From Siphonodentalium dalli (Eukaryota > Mollusca > Scaphopoda > Gadilida > Siphonodentaliidae), in contig CP136066.1 in the NCBI GenBank assembly GCA_032622095.1, positions 227,792,961 to 227,856,960 of the forward strand: DNA of 64,000 nucleotides. The letters run 5' to 3'. The notes below the pieces were generated by a model that saw nothing but the letters and a program-made list of their open reading frames with translations, did no database searches and had not been told where the DNA came from. Within the stretch, counting starts at the first letter, position 1. Every line of letters starts with the position of its first letter. This document shows, piece by piece, positions 9,553-19,169 of the stretch. The position numbers and the translations under genes are program-made.

Positions 9553-9757
9553 GTTGAATATTTGTCACTGAAACATGCATTCTGATTGGCCGAGAGCTGC
9601 TAATTGGAATATTTGTCACTGAAACATGCAATCTGATTGGCCGAGAGCTGCTAATTGGAATATTTGTCACTGAAACAAGCAATCTGATTGGCCGAGAGCT
9701 GGTAATTGGAATATTTGTCACTGAAACATGCAATCTGATTGAGTAAATTCACAAACT
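9553..9757. repeat. 51-bp tandem repeat, 4 units
   Basis: AATATTTGTCACTGAAACA starts at 9557, 9608, 9659 and 9710, exactly 51 bp apart. Each unit holds CTGATTGG, an inverted CCAAT box. Because 51 is a multiple of 3, one antisense frame stays open and gives a 17-residue repeat; I do not treat it as a gene. Confidence 0.95.
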
Positions 9758-9909
9758 GTTCTCTAGCTGGAATCCTGGAAATCCAACAAAACAATACGTT
9801 CAATCTCCTAATATTTTATGTTCAATTATGCAATTTCTACACAATGTCTAAACTCTAAATTCTACTAAAATTATAAAATGAACGGTTTGCTGCTGCTACT
9901 AATAATAAG

Positions 9910-10119
9910 ATGCAGAAATGGAAGATTGTGATAACAGATGAAGAGAAAAGAGAGCTCGTGCAAATGCTATGTGGATATATGGAAAGTGTGAGAAGAGAAC
10001 TAAATCAAAAGAGGTTTCCACACCATGCAAGAAGATGCCAACACCGCACCCAAGTTATTCAAAATCAGGGGGTTCCATGGACACACAAGTTTATAGCCAG
10101 TGACCCAATAATGAAATAA
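9910..10119 (+). other. Short open frame of unknown status (69 codons)
   Basis: ATG at 9910 to TAA at 10117-10119 gives a small basic polypeptide beginning MQKWKIVITDEEKRELV, with an acidic/basic helical stretch and two cysteines. I recognise no family. An overlapping frame from ATG at 9879 starts with a run of leucines but stops within 20 codons. The two window copies are nearly identical overall, so conservation says nothing. It may be chance. Confidence 0.15.
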
Positions 10120-10281
10120 GAATTTTGTCTAAATGTATTTTATGCTGCAGCCCTTGTATTCCAGGAATTGCCGCCATTTAAAAGGTACGTAAAATAATCC
10201 CGATATACTGGGAATAACTCTTAAATAGTTGATTGTAGAAAATTATAGAACGGGACGTTTGAACCCTAGAAGAAACATAAT

Positions 10282-11191
10282 CAGTGTTCGCGCTGGACCG
10301 AAATTTCTTTTGGCCAAAAAAGTGGCCAAATGAAATTTGTGGAGGCCAAATAAAAAAAAATTGGCCAAATTAAAACAACTTTGGCCATATTAAATCCTCA
10401 TTTTCTGGGGTCACAATAGATGACTAAATCATATTTTTTAATTATATAACTATCTGACTATGTCGCGTCGCTGACATGTTCAACAACTAATCAAGTAATG
10501 GGCTGTGTTAGTTACCATTGCAATTTTCTCCGAAATAAAACACTTCAGTTGCTTATTGTCATGAGGTGTTGAATACAGTAATGCTCTAACTCCCCATACG
10601 AAAGTATCCCTAGACACTAATTTTCATCGAAATCCCATGATACTCGGGCGTTCGACCTTGAAATGACCCAAGAGCTTTCCGATGAATGGCAACAAGCCAT
10701 ATTTCCGACTAAATCCTGAAAAGTTACCCATAATTCTCCTGTAGTTAAGAGGTCGATTAATTAGAGCATTACTGTACCTGTTGTTGTATTGATAACCTTT
10801 ATGTTGTGAAGCCCATTTGTTGCTATAAGATGGGAGGCAGTTTGCGACACATTATGTAACTGACATGCCATCGCAGGTACATAAATGCAATGCAATGTAT
10901 TTCATCTTTCAGACTGCCTAATCAACAAACTGTGATATAACAAGTGTACAGATTAAGGTTTTTGACGATTAGTAATCGCCTTTGTACAACCATCATCATT
11001 CAATCAACGCTCCAATTACAAAATAAATTTGGGTTCTCATTGTATGTGTCTGAAGTACGAAACCTGTGCATAAAAAAACCGGCACTATTTTGTCCATTTG
11101 TGGTGGAAAAAAAAGGTTTGGCCAAATGGAAATTTTTTTGTGATCACTTTCGAAAAAAAATGGCTAATGGCCACCAACAGCGCGAACACTG
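10282..11191. mobile_element. hAT-like non-autonomous element with a nested TA foldback
   Basis: The termini CAGTGTTCGCGCTG and CAGCGCGAACACTG are inverted. They are flanked by AACATAAT (10274-10281) and AACATAAG (11192-11199), an 8-bp target duplication with one difference, as expected for hAT elements. The interior has several GGCCAAA-rich phrases and no transposase frame. A TA-flanked foldback is inserted at 10576-10774. The 82-codon frame near the right end is not a gene. Confidence 0.8.
10576..10774. mobile_element. TA-flanked foldback MITE, diverged, inside the hAT-like element
   Basis: It is bounded by TA at 10574-10575 and 10775-10776, with ends CAGTAATGCTCTAA and TTAGAGCATTACTG. The right arm is standard. 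The left arm past the first ~15 bp is replaced by unrelated sequence (CCCCATACGAAAGTATCCC). Confidence 0.75.
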
Positions 11192-11413
11192 AACATAAGG
11201 GATGATATGGTTCCAATGGTTAATAAAGTAAAACCCCAGCCATTTAACTTCAGGTGTGGAGCATGATGTACTTTTAGAGAAAGGCATAAATAAGATAGGC
11301 GTGTTTCCCCTAACAAGTTAGAAATGTTACAATCTGGGGGGGGGGGGGGGTTCGGAAGAACAATTAGTTTCCAAATCCGTTTTCTACATTATATATGTGA
11401 GGTTTAATTAAGT

Positions 11414-11458
11414 TTAATTCTGCTGTGGTTAAGGAGTCGATTATTTAGGGCATTACTG
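11414..11458. mobile_element. Solo right end of a TA foldback
   Basis: Only TTAATTCTGCTGTGGTTAAG through GGGCATTACTG remains. The ~45 bp after it (GTTCCAGGTAAAAATGTATG and on) match the sequence after the foldback at 36644, so the two sites share flank as well as element. Confidence 0.8.
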
Positions 11459-11750
11459 TAGTTCCAGGTAAAAATGTATGTAATTTCAAGGAATAATAAA
11501 GTGTTTCATATATTGCACTGCATACAATACATTTGTTGGTTATGCTAACACTAACAGGAATATTCATAAAACTAGCTGAACCAAAGATTAAAAAAAAAAA
11601 AAATTGATAGATTTACATTCCCTCCTGATCCTATTTTTAGTCCCTCCTCAATTTTTTTATTTTTATCATGCCTTAAAACCTTTCATGATGGGAGCTGCGT
11701 TGGTGGTTGTTTAATGGCGCTGGTCATATTCTAAGTTATTTCCATATCAA

Positions 11751-12010
11751 TCCTTTCATGATGGGAGCTGTGATAGTGCAGCATTAGATTCCATGTGCCA
11801 GTGCATTATCTTATGTATGTGAATCTCACATAGGGAGCATTGCATATATACTAGTAAGAGAATGCACTGGCTTACAAGGTCAAGGTAAATATAGTTAGGC
11901 TAATGTATTCTCATATATGCGAGGTTCCCTATTGGAGACTCACATATATAACAGAATGCATTGGAACATGGTTTTTCGCAAAATTTCAGGAAACCCAAGT
12001 CATGGAAGTG
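11751..12010. mobile_element. MITE with CATGATGGGAGCTG end and two diverged hairpins
   Basis: TCCTTTCATGATGGGAGCTG begins the element and TTAA follows its right end at 12011-12014. Hairpin 1 (about 11797-11872) uses GCCAGTGCATT arms; hairpin 2 (about 11902-11962) uses AATGTATTCTCATATATGCG. They are joined by ACAAGGTCAAGGTAAATAT. A partial copy of the left end also lies near 11686. The left TTAA has decayed. Confidence 0.7.
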
Positions 12011-12361
12011 TTAATAGTGAAGGGACATATTTGTTTTGGCTAAAATTTATAAACGTTGAAGCTGTCCAACAATATTGAAAGCATACGTCACTAACATCAG
12101 TCATTTTTTTGTTGAGAAAAATATTGCAATAATTTGCAAAACATGTTTAAATTTTGATAAGTGAAAATTGTCACAAGATTCAAGATTCATGGGCCACTGC
12201 TCTGAACAGAAAACTGCTTTAATGAACTTCATAATTGGCAGATTTAATATATGATCATGACAGCTACACACAACAATCTTATTTTATTTGTGTATTAGTA
12301 CTATTACTGAATGTTTTGAAGTAAAAAAAAAAAACTACTGACTCCTGTCTGTTTATTTATG
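12011..12361. other. AT-rich sequence, nothing recognised
   Basis: No exon, RNA gene or element boundary was seen between the MITE ending at 12010 and the fragment at 12362. Confidence 0.5.
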
Positions 12362-12469
12362 TTAAATCCTTCCATCAGTGTAGCTTCATGAAATTTAGCT
12401 ATGCGGGGTAGCATCACTAAATTCACCCTCTGGGGACCTCATTCTGCAATTGACAGACACACTATGTAA
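12362..12469. mobile_element. Chimeric scrap: MITE end joined to half a GAGGTCCCC foldback
   Basis: 12362-12399 is the terminus of the CATGATGGGAGCT family in inverse orientation. It runs straight into the right half of a GAGGTCCCC hairpin (GGGGTAGCATCACTAAATTC onward) ending in the AATTGACAGACACACTAT terminus. A deletion fused the two elements, or one inserted into the other and lost half. Confidence 0.7.
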
Positions 12470-13114
12470 GGTTTGATCATTGAAGGGCTAACTTAAATGG
12501 AAGGTTAGTGACAAACACAGTTTTAGTATATATCCATACAATCAACATCTGCTTCAGTAGACATAACTGAACAGTCAGACCAGGGAGTTGGTTAGAGGTA
12601 TCCCTGTTGGAGAGGGGGGTATGTACATCTTGAAATTTCCAACTACACTCCACCCTTTGAACCAAACCAAACCAATCAATTTGCACCCCATCACCTCCCC
12701 CTCGGGTTAGGACTTTATTTCCAACCTGACACCTGCCTGAGGCAAAAAAAAAAAACCTCTTTGTTTCCGATACCCTGCCTGGCTGGGATTTTCTTGCCTG
12801 CCTCATTTTTTTTAAGATTGGGAAATTTCCAACCGATGCCCATTTCAGACTAAATATTGACTAAAAAAAATTAAAACTAAAAAAAATAAGCTACTGTTTA
12901 GTGTTGGTCAATAAACTACAAATTTCCAACTAATTACTGGTTGGACTTTCAAGCAATGGGAACAATTTCAGCCTATCTGTGGTGTAAAATTTCCAACTAA
13001 TGTTGAGCCAGGCATGAAATTTCCATGAAACTCTTGAACTCTTTGACCAATATTATAAGGGTGAGGCACCCCTTCCCCACCTTATCACGTGTTTACTGAA
13101 TCAGACATTTGGCT
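12470..13114. other. No gene recognised; scattered AATTTCCAACTA phrases
   Basis: AAATTTCCAACTA-like phrases recur irregularly (near 12640, 12825, 12920 and 12985), suggesting decayed tandem sequence. The 109-codon antisense frame at 12477-12806 matches no known family. Confidence 0.4.
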
Positions 13115-13312
13115 AAGCCTTGAAATAGTGTGTCTGTCATTTGCAGAATGAGGTCCCCAGAGGGTGAATTTAGTGATGCCATCCCGCATAGCATCACCAA
13201 ATTCACCCTCTGTGGACCTCATTCTGCTTACACCTCATGCGGGGTAGCATCACTAAATTCCCCCTTTGGGGAACTCATTCTGCAAATGACAGACACACTA
13301 TTTCAAGGCTTG
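13115..13312. mobile_element. Compact paired foldback of the GAGGTCCCC family
   Basis: The terminal inverted repeat AAGCCTTGAAATAGTGTGTC is mirrored at the right end. One hairpin (about 13146-13233) has lost most of its tip, and the second is reduced to its right half. It is the shortest complete member in the window at ~198 bp. The 83-codon forward frame is a reading of this element. Confidence 0.8.
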
Positions 13313-14447
13313 CATTTGGCAATCGGTTCAGGGAAGCTTTGTCCTTATCGGCTCACCACTACAAATGATCACAATCAATGATGAATGTGTTTTCATCAAG
13401 AACTAATTTCTCTTGTACCACTGTATATGTAAGTGTACACCTAACATTCATATATAGATTCTAATATCCGAGTATATGGTCTAATATGTGAGTTATATTA
13501 ACAACAAGAAAAAAGTTAAATTCTGAAGAAAAAATCCTTTCCCCCGACATTAAGCAGAAATCCGTTTATTTTTGTCACTATGAGAATAACTTGATACGAT
13601 AAACCAAAATAAATTTGTCGGGTGATAATGACCAATGTTAACGTATAAAGTAACGCGACTGTACTGTCGCACAATTATCAGGTGGAAAGCCCTAAAAGTA
13701 TAATATGGACAGATGGATGTTGACACACGAATTTCAAGAAACTTAAAAGCATTTGGTCGTGTGTTTAAGGTGGCGATACACGGTTGGCTAAGCATGGAGT
13801 ACTTACTTAATGCACGTCCGTCCTGGGAGAATAATTATTGGATAAATCCTGAGTTAAAAAAATTTGGCGAGGCGAAAAAATTGAAATGGCTTCCAACATA
13901 TGCGTGTTGAAATTTGGTGTAGTAATCTTGTACTGTGCATTTGTTTTCGAGGGTTCGAAGGGATGAGAAATTTGTTATTCGTGATGATATTGACTATAGC
14001 TATATAATTGAGTTAATTACTTTGATTAAATTGAAGGTAATTGTTGATTAGCAGTGGAACTATTTTGTTTTGAGGCGGTGATTAGAGTTGTGGGATTTGT
14101 GGGCGTGGCTAAAGGTCGATAGCCTCTGAGAGTTCATTTCATACAACGATTACTTTGTACACTTAAAGACCGATTTCGGGGGTGAAAAATTCGATTTCCA
14201 TCAAGTCGTGTATGCTCTGATCGATGGAATAATCGTTTAAATGCCAAACGACCTAGAAACGCTTATTTGGAAACACCTGTCATACGTCAATCAACCGAGA
14301 TGATGGCCAAAATGGTGCATGCAGTTAAAAAAATAAATTTAATGTATATTATATAGTTTATTTAATTCAGGCTCAAATGGCCCATATGATAGAAATATCA
14401 ATTATATGTAATACAGAATGTCTTTCCAATGTTTGAAAAGATAAGAT
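13313..14447. other. Apparently single-copy sequence without a recognised gene
   Basis: This is the longest stretch of copy A without visible repeats. A 65-codon frame at 13713-13910 and an overlapping antisense frame at 13550-13795 were considered. Neither shows a known motif, flanking splice sites or a family resemblance. Confidence 0.4.
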
Positions 14448-14717
14448 TCATAAAATAAATCGGAATTGCATGAACAAGTTTACTGTCAGATTCAGTCCTC
14501 TCAGACCATACACACTCTTTCTTATCAACATAGGAACAGAGCTCACAACATTCCTGGCGTACATCCCACTTGCGCTACATCTCCATTCATATGACATAAA
14601 CTTCCTATAGGCATTGTTATAACATACAATTATGGGTGAAATTTCCCCACAAAGTAGCCCTACAGCTGCAAAGTACAACAATATAATGATGAAATATACG
14701 ATGAAAAAGATGGCGTT
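14448..14717 (-). other. Open frame with membrane segment; possible last exon or relic of a membrane receptor
   Basis: On the minus strand the frame is open from 14717 (just after TAA) to the stop at 14448-14450, 89 codons. It starts with a ~25-residue hydrophobic stretch (AIFFIVYFIIILLYFAAVG) and then a soluble part with YEW, a cysteine and a PMLIRK motif, ending LFMQFRFIL. The layout of helix, Trp-containing loop and hydrophobic C-terminal end loosely recalls the last segment of invertebrate gustatory/odorant-type receptors. That is only an impression. No upstream exon was found. Confidence 0.2.
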
Positions 14718-14820
14718 TTACATGAAATGAGCACTTGTAACAAAATTCATGAGGATATTGGAACGGGAACAAATTGATCTATATTGCCTCATAATATCAT
14801 CATCATCAAACGAACGCGAG

Positions 14821-15082
14821 TTGATTGATTGATTTTATTTGGCACAGAGTACCAGGGATAACACAAAAAAGTCTAGCACGCGCCGTTAGGGAGAGTCGTT
14901 TCTTGAAGTATCCATCCAGGCACACTATCTGACTCAGACAGGCACACTCAGCCAGTTTTGCGATTTTGTTCGATCCACCGGGATTCGAACTGACGGCGCG
15001 CACCTGGTCGTTCGTAGAGCAATTGTCAGTCACTGGTGCAGAAGGGTTATTTCACTTTACCGATTGCGCTAACGGAGCTCTC
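14821..15082 (-). mobile_element. tRNA-derived SINE
   Basis: On the minus strand, TTAGCGCAATCGG (15060-15072) fits a pol III A box. AGTTCGAATCC (14981-14991) fits the B box GGTTCGANTCC. The A-to-B spacing (~70 bp) is longer than in a tRNA, so the head is modified. The body ends in AAAATCAATCAATCAA, a short simple-repeat tail typical of SINE 3' ends. The 75-codon antisense frame across it is not a gene. Confidence 0.75.
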
Positions 15083-15436
15083 TATAATGATGTTGACGGC
15101 TAAATATGGGGAATTTACTTGTACATGTGTCAGTAATTATTAAATTGAGTACCGGTATATTACTGACCCCCCCCCCCCGCATTAATAGTTACTTGTTATG
15201 TAAATTGTTTATCCTCATGCAACGTCACGTCAAATGCGTTGCATGTATACCTTGGTTAATAAACTGCTTTACTCGTATTTAAATGAGGGGAAAATAGTTG
15301 GACTCTCAAGTTTATATAAACTACAGTCCATAGGTTCGAACGGAAGCAATTGATTTTTAAATTGATTTCAGTTTTGTCATCATTCTGCTTTTCTAATAAA
15401 TTGGTTATTGTAAACGTCATCCAATTTAGAAAATTA

Positions 15437-16455
15437 TAAGTGGGTTACAAGTTGCACTTTTTTAGTACAGTGTGCGTGGCACTTTTTGGTACATTGTGCG
15501 CTATAGGGCCTAACTGGGCGAGGCACATTTTGTACATTGTGCGTTATAAGTGAGCGTGGCACTTTTTGGTACAATGTGCGTAATAAGTGGGCGTTTCCAA
15601 AGTGGGCAATGACAACATTTTTTTTTCAGCGCCTCGCTTCGCTCGGACAGCGTAGTGAAGATGCGCAAACTTTGACTCTCAAAGTAACCCGACCAACGGA
15701 GAGATAGCGTGCGGGTGGGTTCAGACTTTTGAAAAATTCCTCTGTAAATGGCTGTATTTGAGTGCGGCATCACTAAGCTATTTTTGGTATCGTATGTTGG
15801 CGGACGACAAAAATGTTTTTTCAGCGCCTCGCTTCGCTCGGACTATGCAGTGTAGATGCGCAAACTTTGACAGCTGTACTCTCAAACTAACCCGGCCAAC
15901 GCAGACATAGCGTGCGGGTGGGTTCAGACTTTTGGAAAACGGAAAGTGCTGCATCACTAAGATATTTTTGTTATAGTATGTTAGCGGACGAAACAAAATA
16001 AGTGGGTGTGGCACTTTTTGGTACAGTGTGTGTTAAAAGTGCGCGTGGCACTTTTTGGCACAGTGCGCGATAAAAGTCTGCGTGGCACTTTTTGGTACAG
16101 TGAGCGTCAAATGTGGGCGTGGCACTTTTTGGTACAATGTGCGTTAAAAGTGGGCGTGACACTTTTTGGGACATTGTGCGTTTAAAGTGGGCATGGCACT
16201 TTTTTAGTACAGTGTGCGTTAAAAGTGGGCGTGGCAATTTTTGGTACACTTTTTGGTACAGTGTGCGATAAAAGTGTGCGTGGCACTTTTTGGTACACCA
16301 CACTTTTTGGTACAGTGTGCGATAAAAGTGTGCGTGGCACTTTTTGGTACAGTGTGCGTTAAAAGTCAGCGTGGCACTTTTTGGTACAGTGTGCGTCAAA
16401 TATGGGCGTGGCACTTTTTGGTACAATCTGCGTTAAAAGTGGGCGTGGCACTTTT
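15437..16455. repeat. Satellite, inverted outer arm, 37-bp monomer
   Basis: GGCACTTTTTGGTACA recurs at 37-bp steps (16010, 16047, 16084, 16121, 16158, 16195) with slightly irregular units on both sides. The sequence is the reverse complement of the main array. Only a few units (near 16233-16336) carry an extra 12 bp. A separate ~195-bp duplication is embedded at 15619-16005. The 151-codon antisense frame is repeat reading. Confidence 0.95.
15619..16005. repeat. ~195-bp direct duplication within the satellite arm
   Basis: CAGCGCCTCGCTTCGCTCGG begins at 15627 and again at 15822. Both copies continue through GATGCGCAAACTTTGA, AGCGTGCGGGTGGGTTCAGA and GCATCACTAAG. The 37-bp monomers lie on both sides, so this is foreign sequence inserted and duplicated, or the remnant of a longer unit. 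Confidence 0.9.
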
Positions 16456-19169
16456 ACGCCCAATTTTAGCGCACGCTGTACCAAAAAGTGTACCAAAAAG
16501 TGCCACGCCCACCTATAGCGCACACTGTACAAAAAAGTGTACCAAAAAGTGCCACGCCCACCTTTCAGCGCACACTGTACCAGAAAGTTTACCAAAAGTA
16601 CCACGCCCACTTTCAGCGCACACTGTGCCAGAAAGTGTACCAAAAAGTGTACCAAAAAGTACCACGCCCACTTTCAGCGCACACTGTACCAGAAAGTGTA
16701 CCAAAACGTGTACCAAAAAGTGCCACGCCCACTTTCAGCGCACACTGTACCAGAAAGTGTACCAAAAAGTGTACCAAAAAGTGTATCAAAAAGTACCACG
16801 CCCACCTTTAGCGCACACTGTACCAGAAAGTGTACCAAAAAGTGTACCAAAAAGTGCCACGCCCACCTTTAGCGCACACTGTACCAGAAAGTGTACCAAA
16901 AAGTGTACCAAAAAGTGTACCAACAAGTACCACGCCCACTTTCAGCGCACACTGTACCAAAAAGTGTACCAAAAAGTGTACCAAAAAGTGCCACGCCCAC
17001 TTTCAGCGCACACTGTACCAGAAAGTGTACCAGAAAGTGTACCAAAAAGTGTACCAAAAAGTACCACGCCCACTTTCAGCGCACACTGTACCAGAGAGTG
17101 TACCAAAAAGTGAACCAAAAAGTGTACCAAAAAGTGCCACGCCCACTGTCAGCGCACACTGTACCAAAAAGTGTACTAAAAAGTGTACCAAAAAGTGCCA
17201 CGCCCACTTTCAGCGCACACTGTACCAAAAAGTGTACTAAAAAGTGTACCAAAAAGTGCCACGCCCACTTTCAGCGCACACTGTACCAAAAAGTGTACCA
17301 AAAAGTGTACCAAAAAGTGTACCAACAAGTACCACGCCCACTTTCAGCGCACACTGTACCAGAAAGTGTACCAAAAAGTGTACCAAAAAGTACCACGCCC
17401 ACCTTTAGCGCACTCTGTACCAGAAAGTGTACCAAAAAGTGTACCAAAAAGTGTACCAACAAGTACCACGCCCACTTTCAGCGCACACTGTACCAAAAAG
17501 TGTACCAAAAAGTGTACCAAAAAGTGCCACGCCCACTTTCAGCGCACACTGTACCAAAAAGTGTACTAAAAAGTGTACCAAAAAGTGTACCAAAATATGC
17601 CACGCCCACTTTCAGAGCACACTGTACCAGAAAGTGTACCAAAAAGTGTACCAAAAAGTGTACCAAAAAGTGCCACGCCCACTTTCAGCGCACACTGTAC
17701 CAGAAAGTGTACCAAAAAGTGTACCAAAAAGTGCCACGCCCACCTTAAGCGCACACTGTACCAGAAAGTGTACCAAAAAGTGTACCAAAAAGTGTACCAA
17801 CAAGTACCACGCCCACTTTCAGCGCACACTGTACCAAAAAGTGTACCAAAAAGTGTACCAAAAAGTGTACCAAAAAGTGCCACGCCCACTTTCAGCGCAT
17901 ACTGTACCAGAAAGTGTACCAGAAAGTGTACCAAAAAGTGTACCTAAAAGTGTACCAAAAAGTGCCACGCCCACTTTCAGCGCACACTGTACCAAAAAGT
18001 GTACTAAAAAGTGTACCAAAAAGTGTACCAAAATATGCCACGCCTACTTTCAGAGCACACTGTACCAGAAAGTGTACCAAAAAGTGTACCAAAAGTGCCA
18101 CGCCCTTTCAGCGCACACTGTACCAGAAAGTGTACCAAAAAGTGTACCAAAAAGTGTACCAAAAAGTACCACGCCCACCTTTAGCGCACACTGTACCAGA
18201 AAGTGTACCAACAAGTGTACCAAAAAGTGTACCAACAAGTACCACGCCCACTTTCAGCGCACACTGTACCAAAAAGTGTACCAAAAAGTGTACCAAAAAG
18301 TGCCACGCCCACTTTCAGCGCACACTGTACCAGAAAGTGTACCAGAAAGTGTACCAAAAAGTGTACCAAAAAGTACCACGCCCACTTTCAGCGCACACTG
18401 TACCAAAAAGTGTACTAAAAAGTGTACCAAAAAGTGTACCAAAAAGTGCCACGCCCACTTTCAGCGCACACTGTACCAGAAAGTGTACCAAAAAGTGTAC
18501 CAAAAAGTACCACGCCCACTTTCAGCGCACACTGTACCAGAAAGTGTACCAAAAAGTGTACCAAAAAGTGTACCAAAAAGTGCCACGCCCACTGTCAGCG
18601 CACACTGTACCAAAAAGTGTACTAAAAAGTGTACCAAAAAGTGCCACGCCCACTTTCAGCGCACACTGTACCAAAAAGTGTACTAAAAAGTGTACCAAAA
18701 AGTGCCACGCCCACTTTCAGCGCACACTGTACCAAAAAGTGTACCAAAAAGTGTACCAAAAAGTGTACCAACAAGTACCACGCCCACTTTCAGCGCACAC
18801 TGTACCAGAAAGTGTACCAAAAAGTGTACCAAAAAGTACCACGCCCACCTTTAGCGCACACTGTACCAGAAAGTGTACCAAAAAGTGTACCAAAAAGTGT
18901 ACCAACAAGTACCACGCCCACTTTCAGCGCACACTGTACCAAAAAGTGTACCAAAAAGTGCCACGCCCACTTTCAGCGCACACTGTACCAAAAAGTGTAC
19001 TAAAAAGTGTACCAAAAAGTGTACCAAAATATGCCACGCCCACTTTCAGAGCACACTGTACCAGAAAGTGTACCAAAAAGTGTACCAAAAAGTGTACCAA
19101 AAAGTGCCACGCCCACTTTCAGCGCACACTGTACCAGAAAGTGTACCAAAAAGATTACCAAAAAGTGCC

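Larger units (their letters stand above)
1..17424. repeat. Segmental duplication, copy A
   Basis: This stretch matches 46757-64000 in the same orientation. Landmarks pair at an offset of 46756 for the first ~1.9 kb, 46888-46891 from about 3.0 to 7.8 kb, and 46576 from 8.7 kb to the end. The offset changes at array length differences and small indels. Homopolymers agree too: the 15-G run near 11336 and the C run near 15166 have the same length in both copies. The left limit is the window edge, so the true length is unknown. The copies could be a recent tandem duplication or two haplotypes joined end to end by the assembler. Confidence 0.95.

Noticed and set aside
9524-9733. Antisense frame with a 17-residue repeat
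   Set aside because: It is the 51-bp tandem repeat, open only because 51 is a multiple of three.
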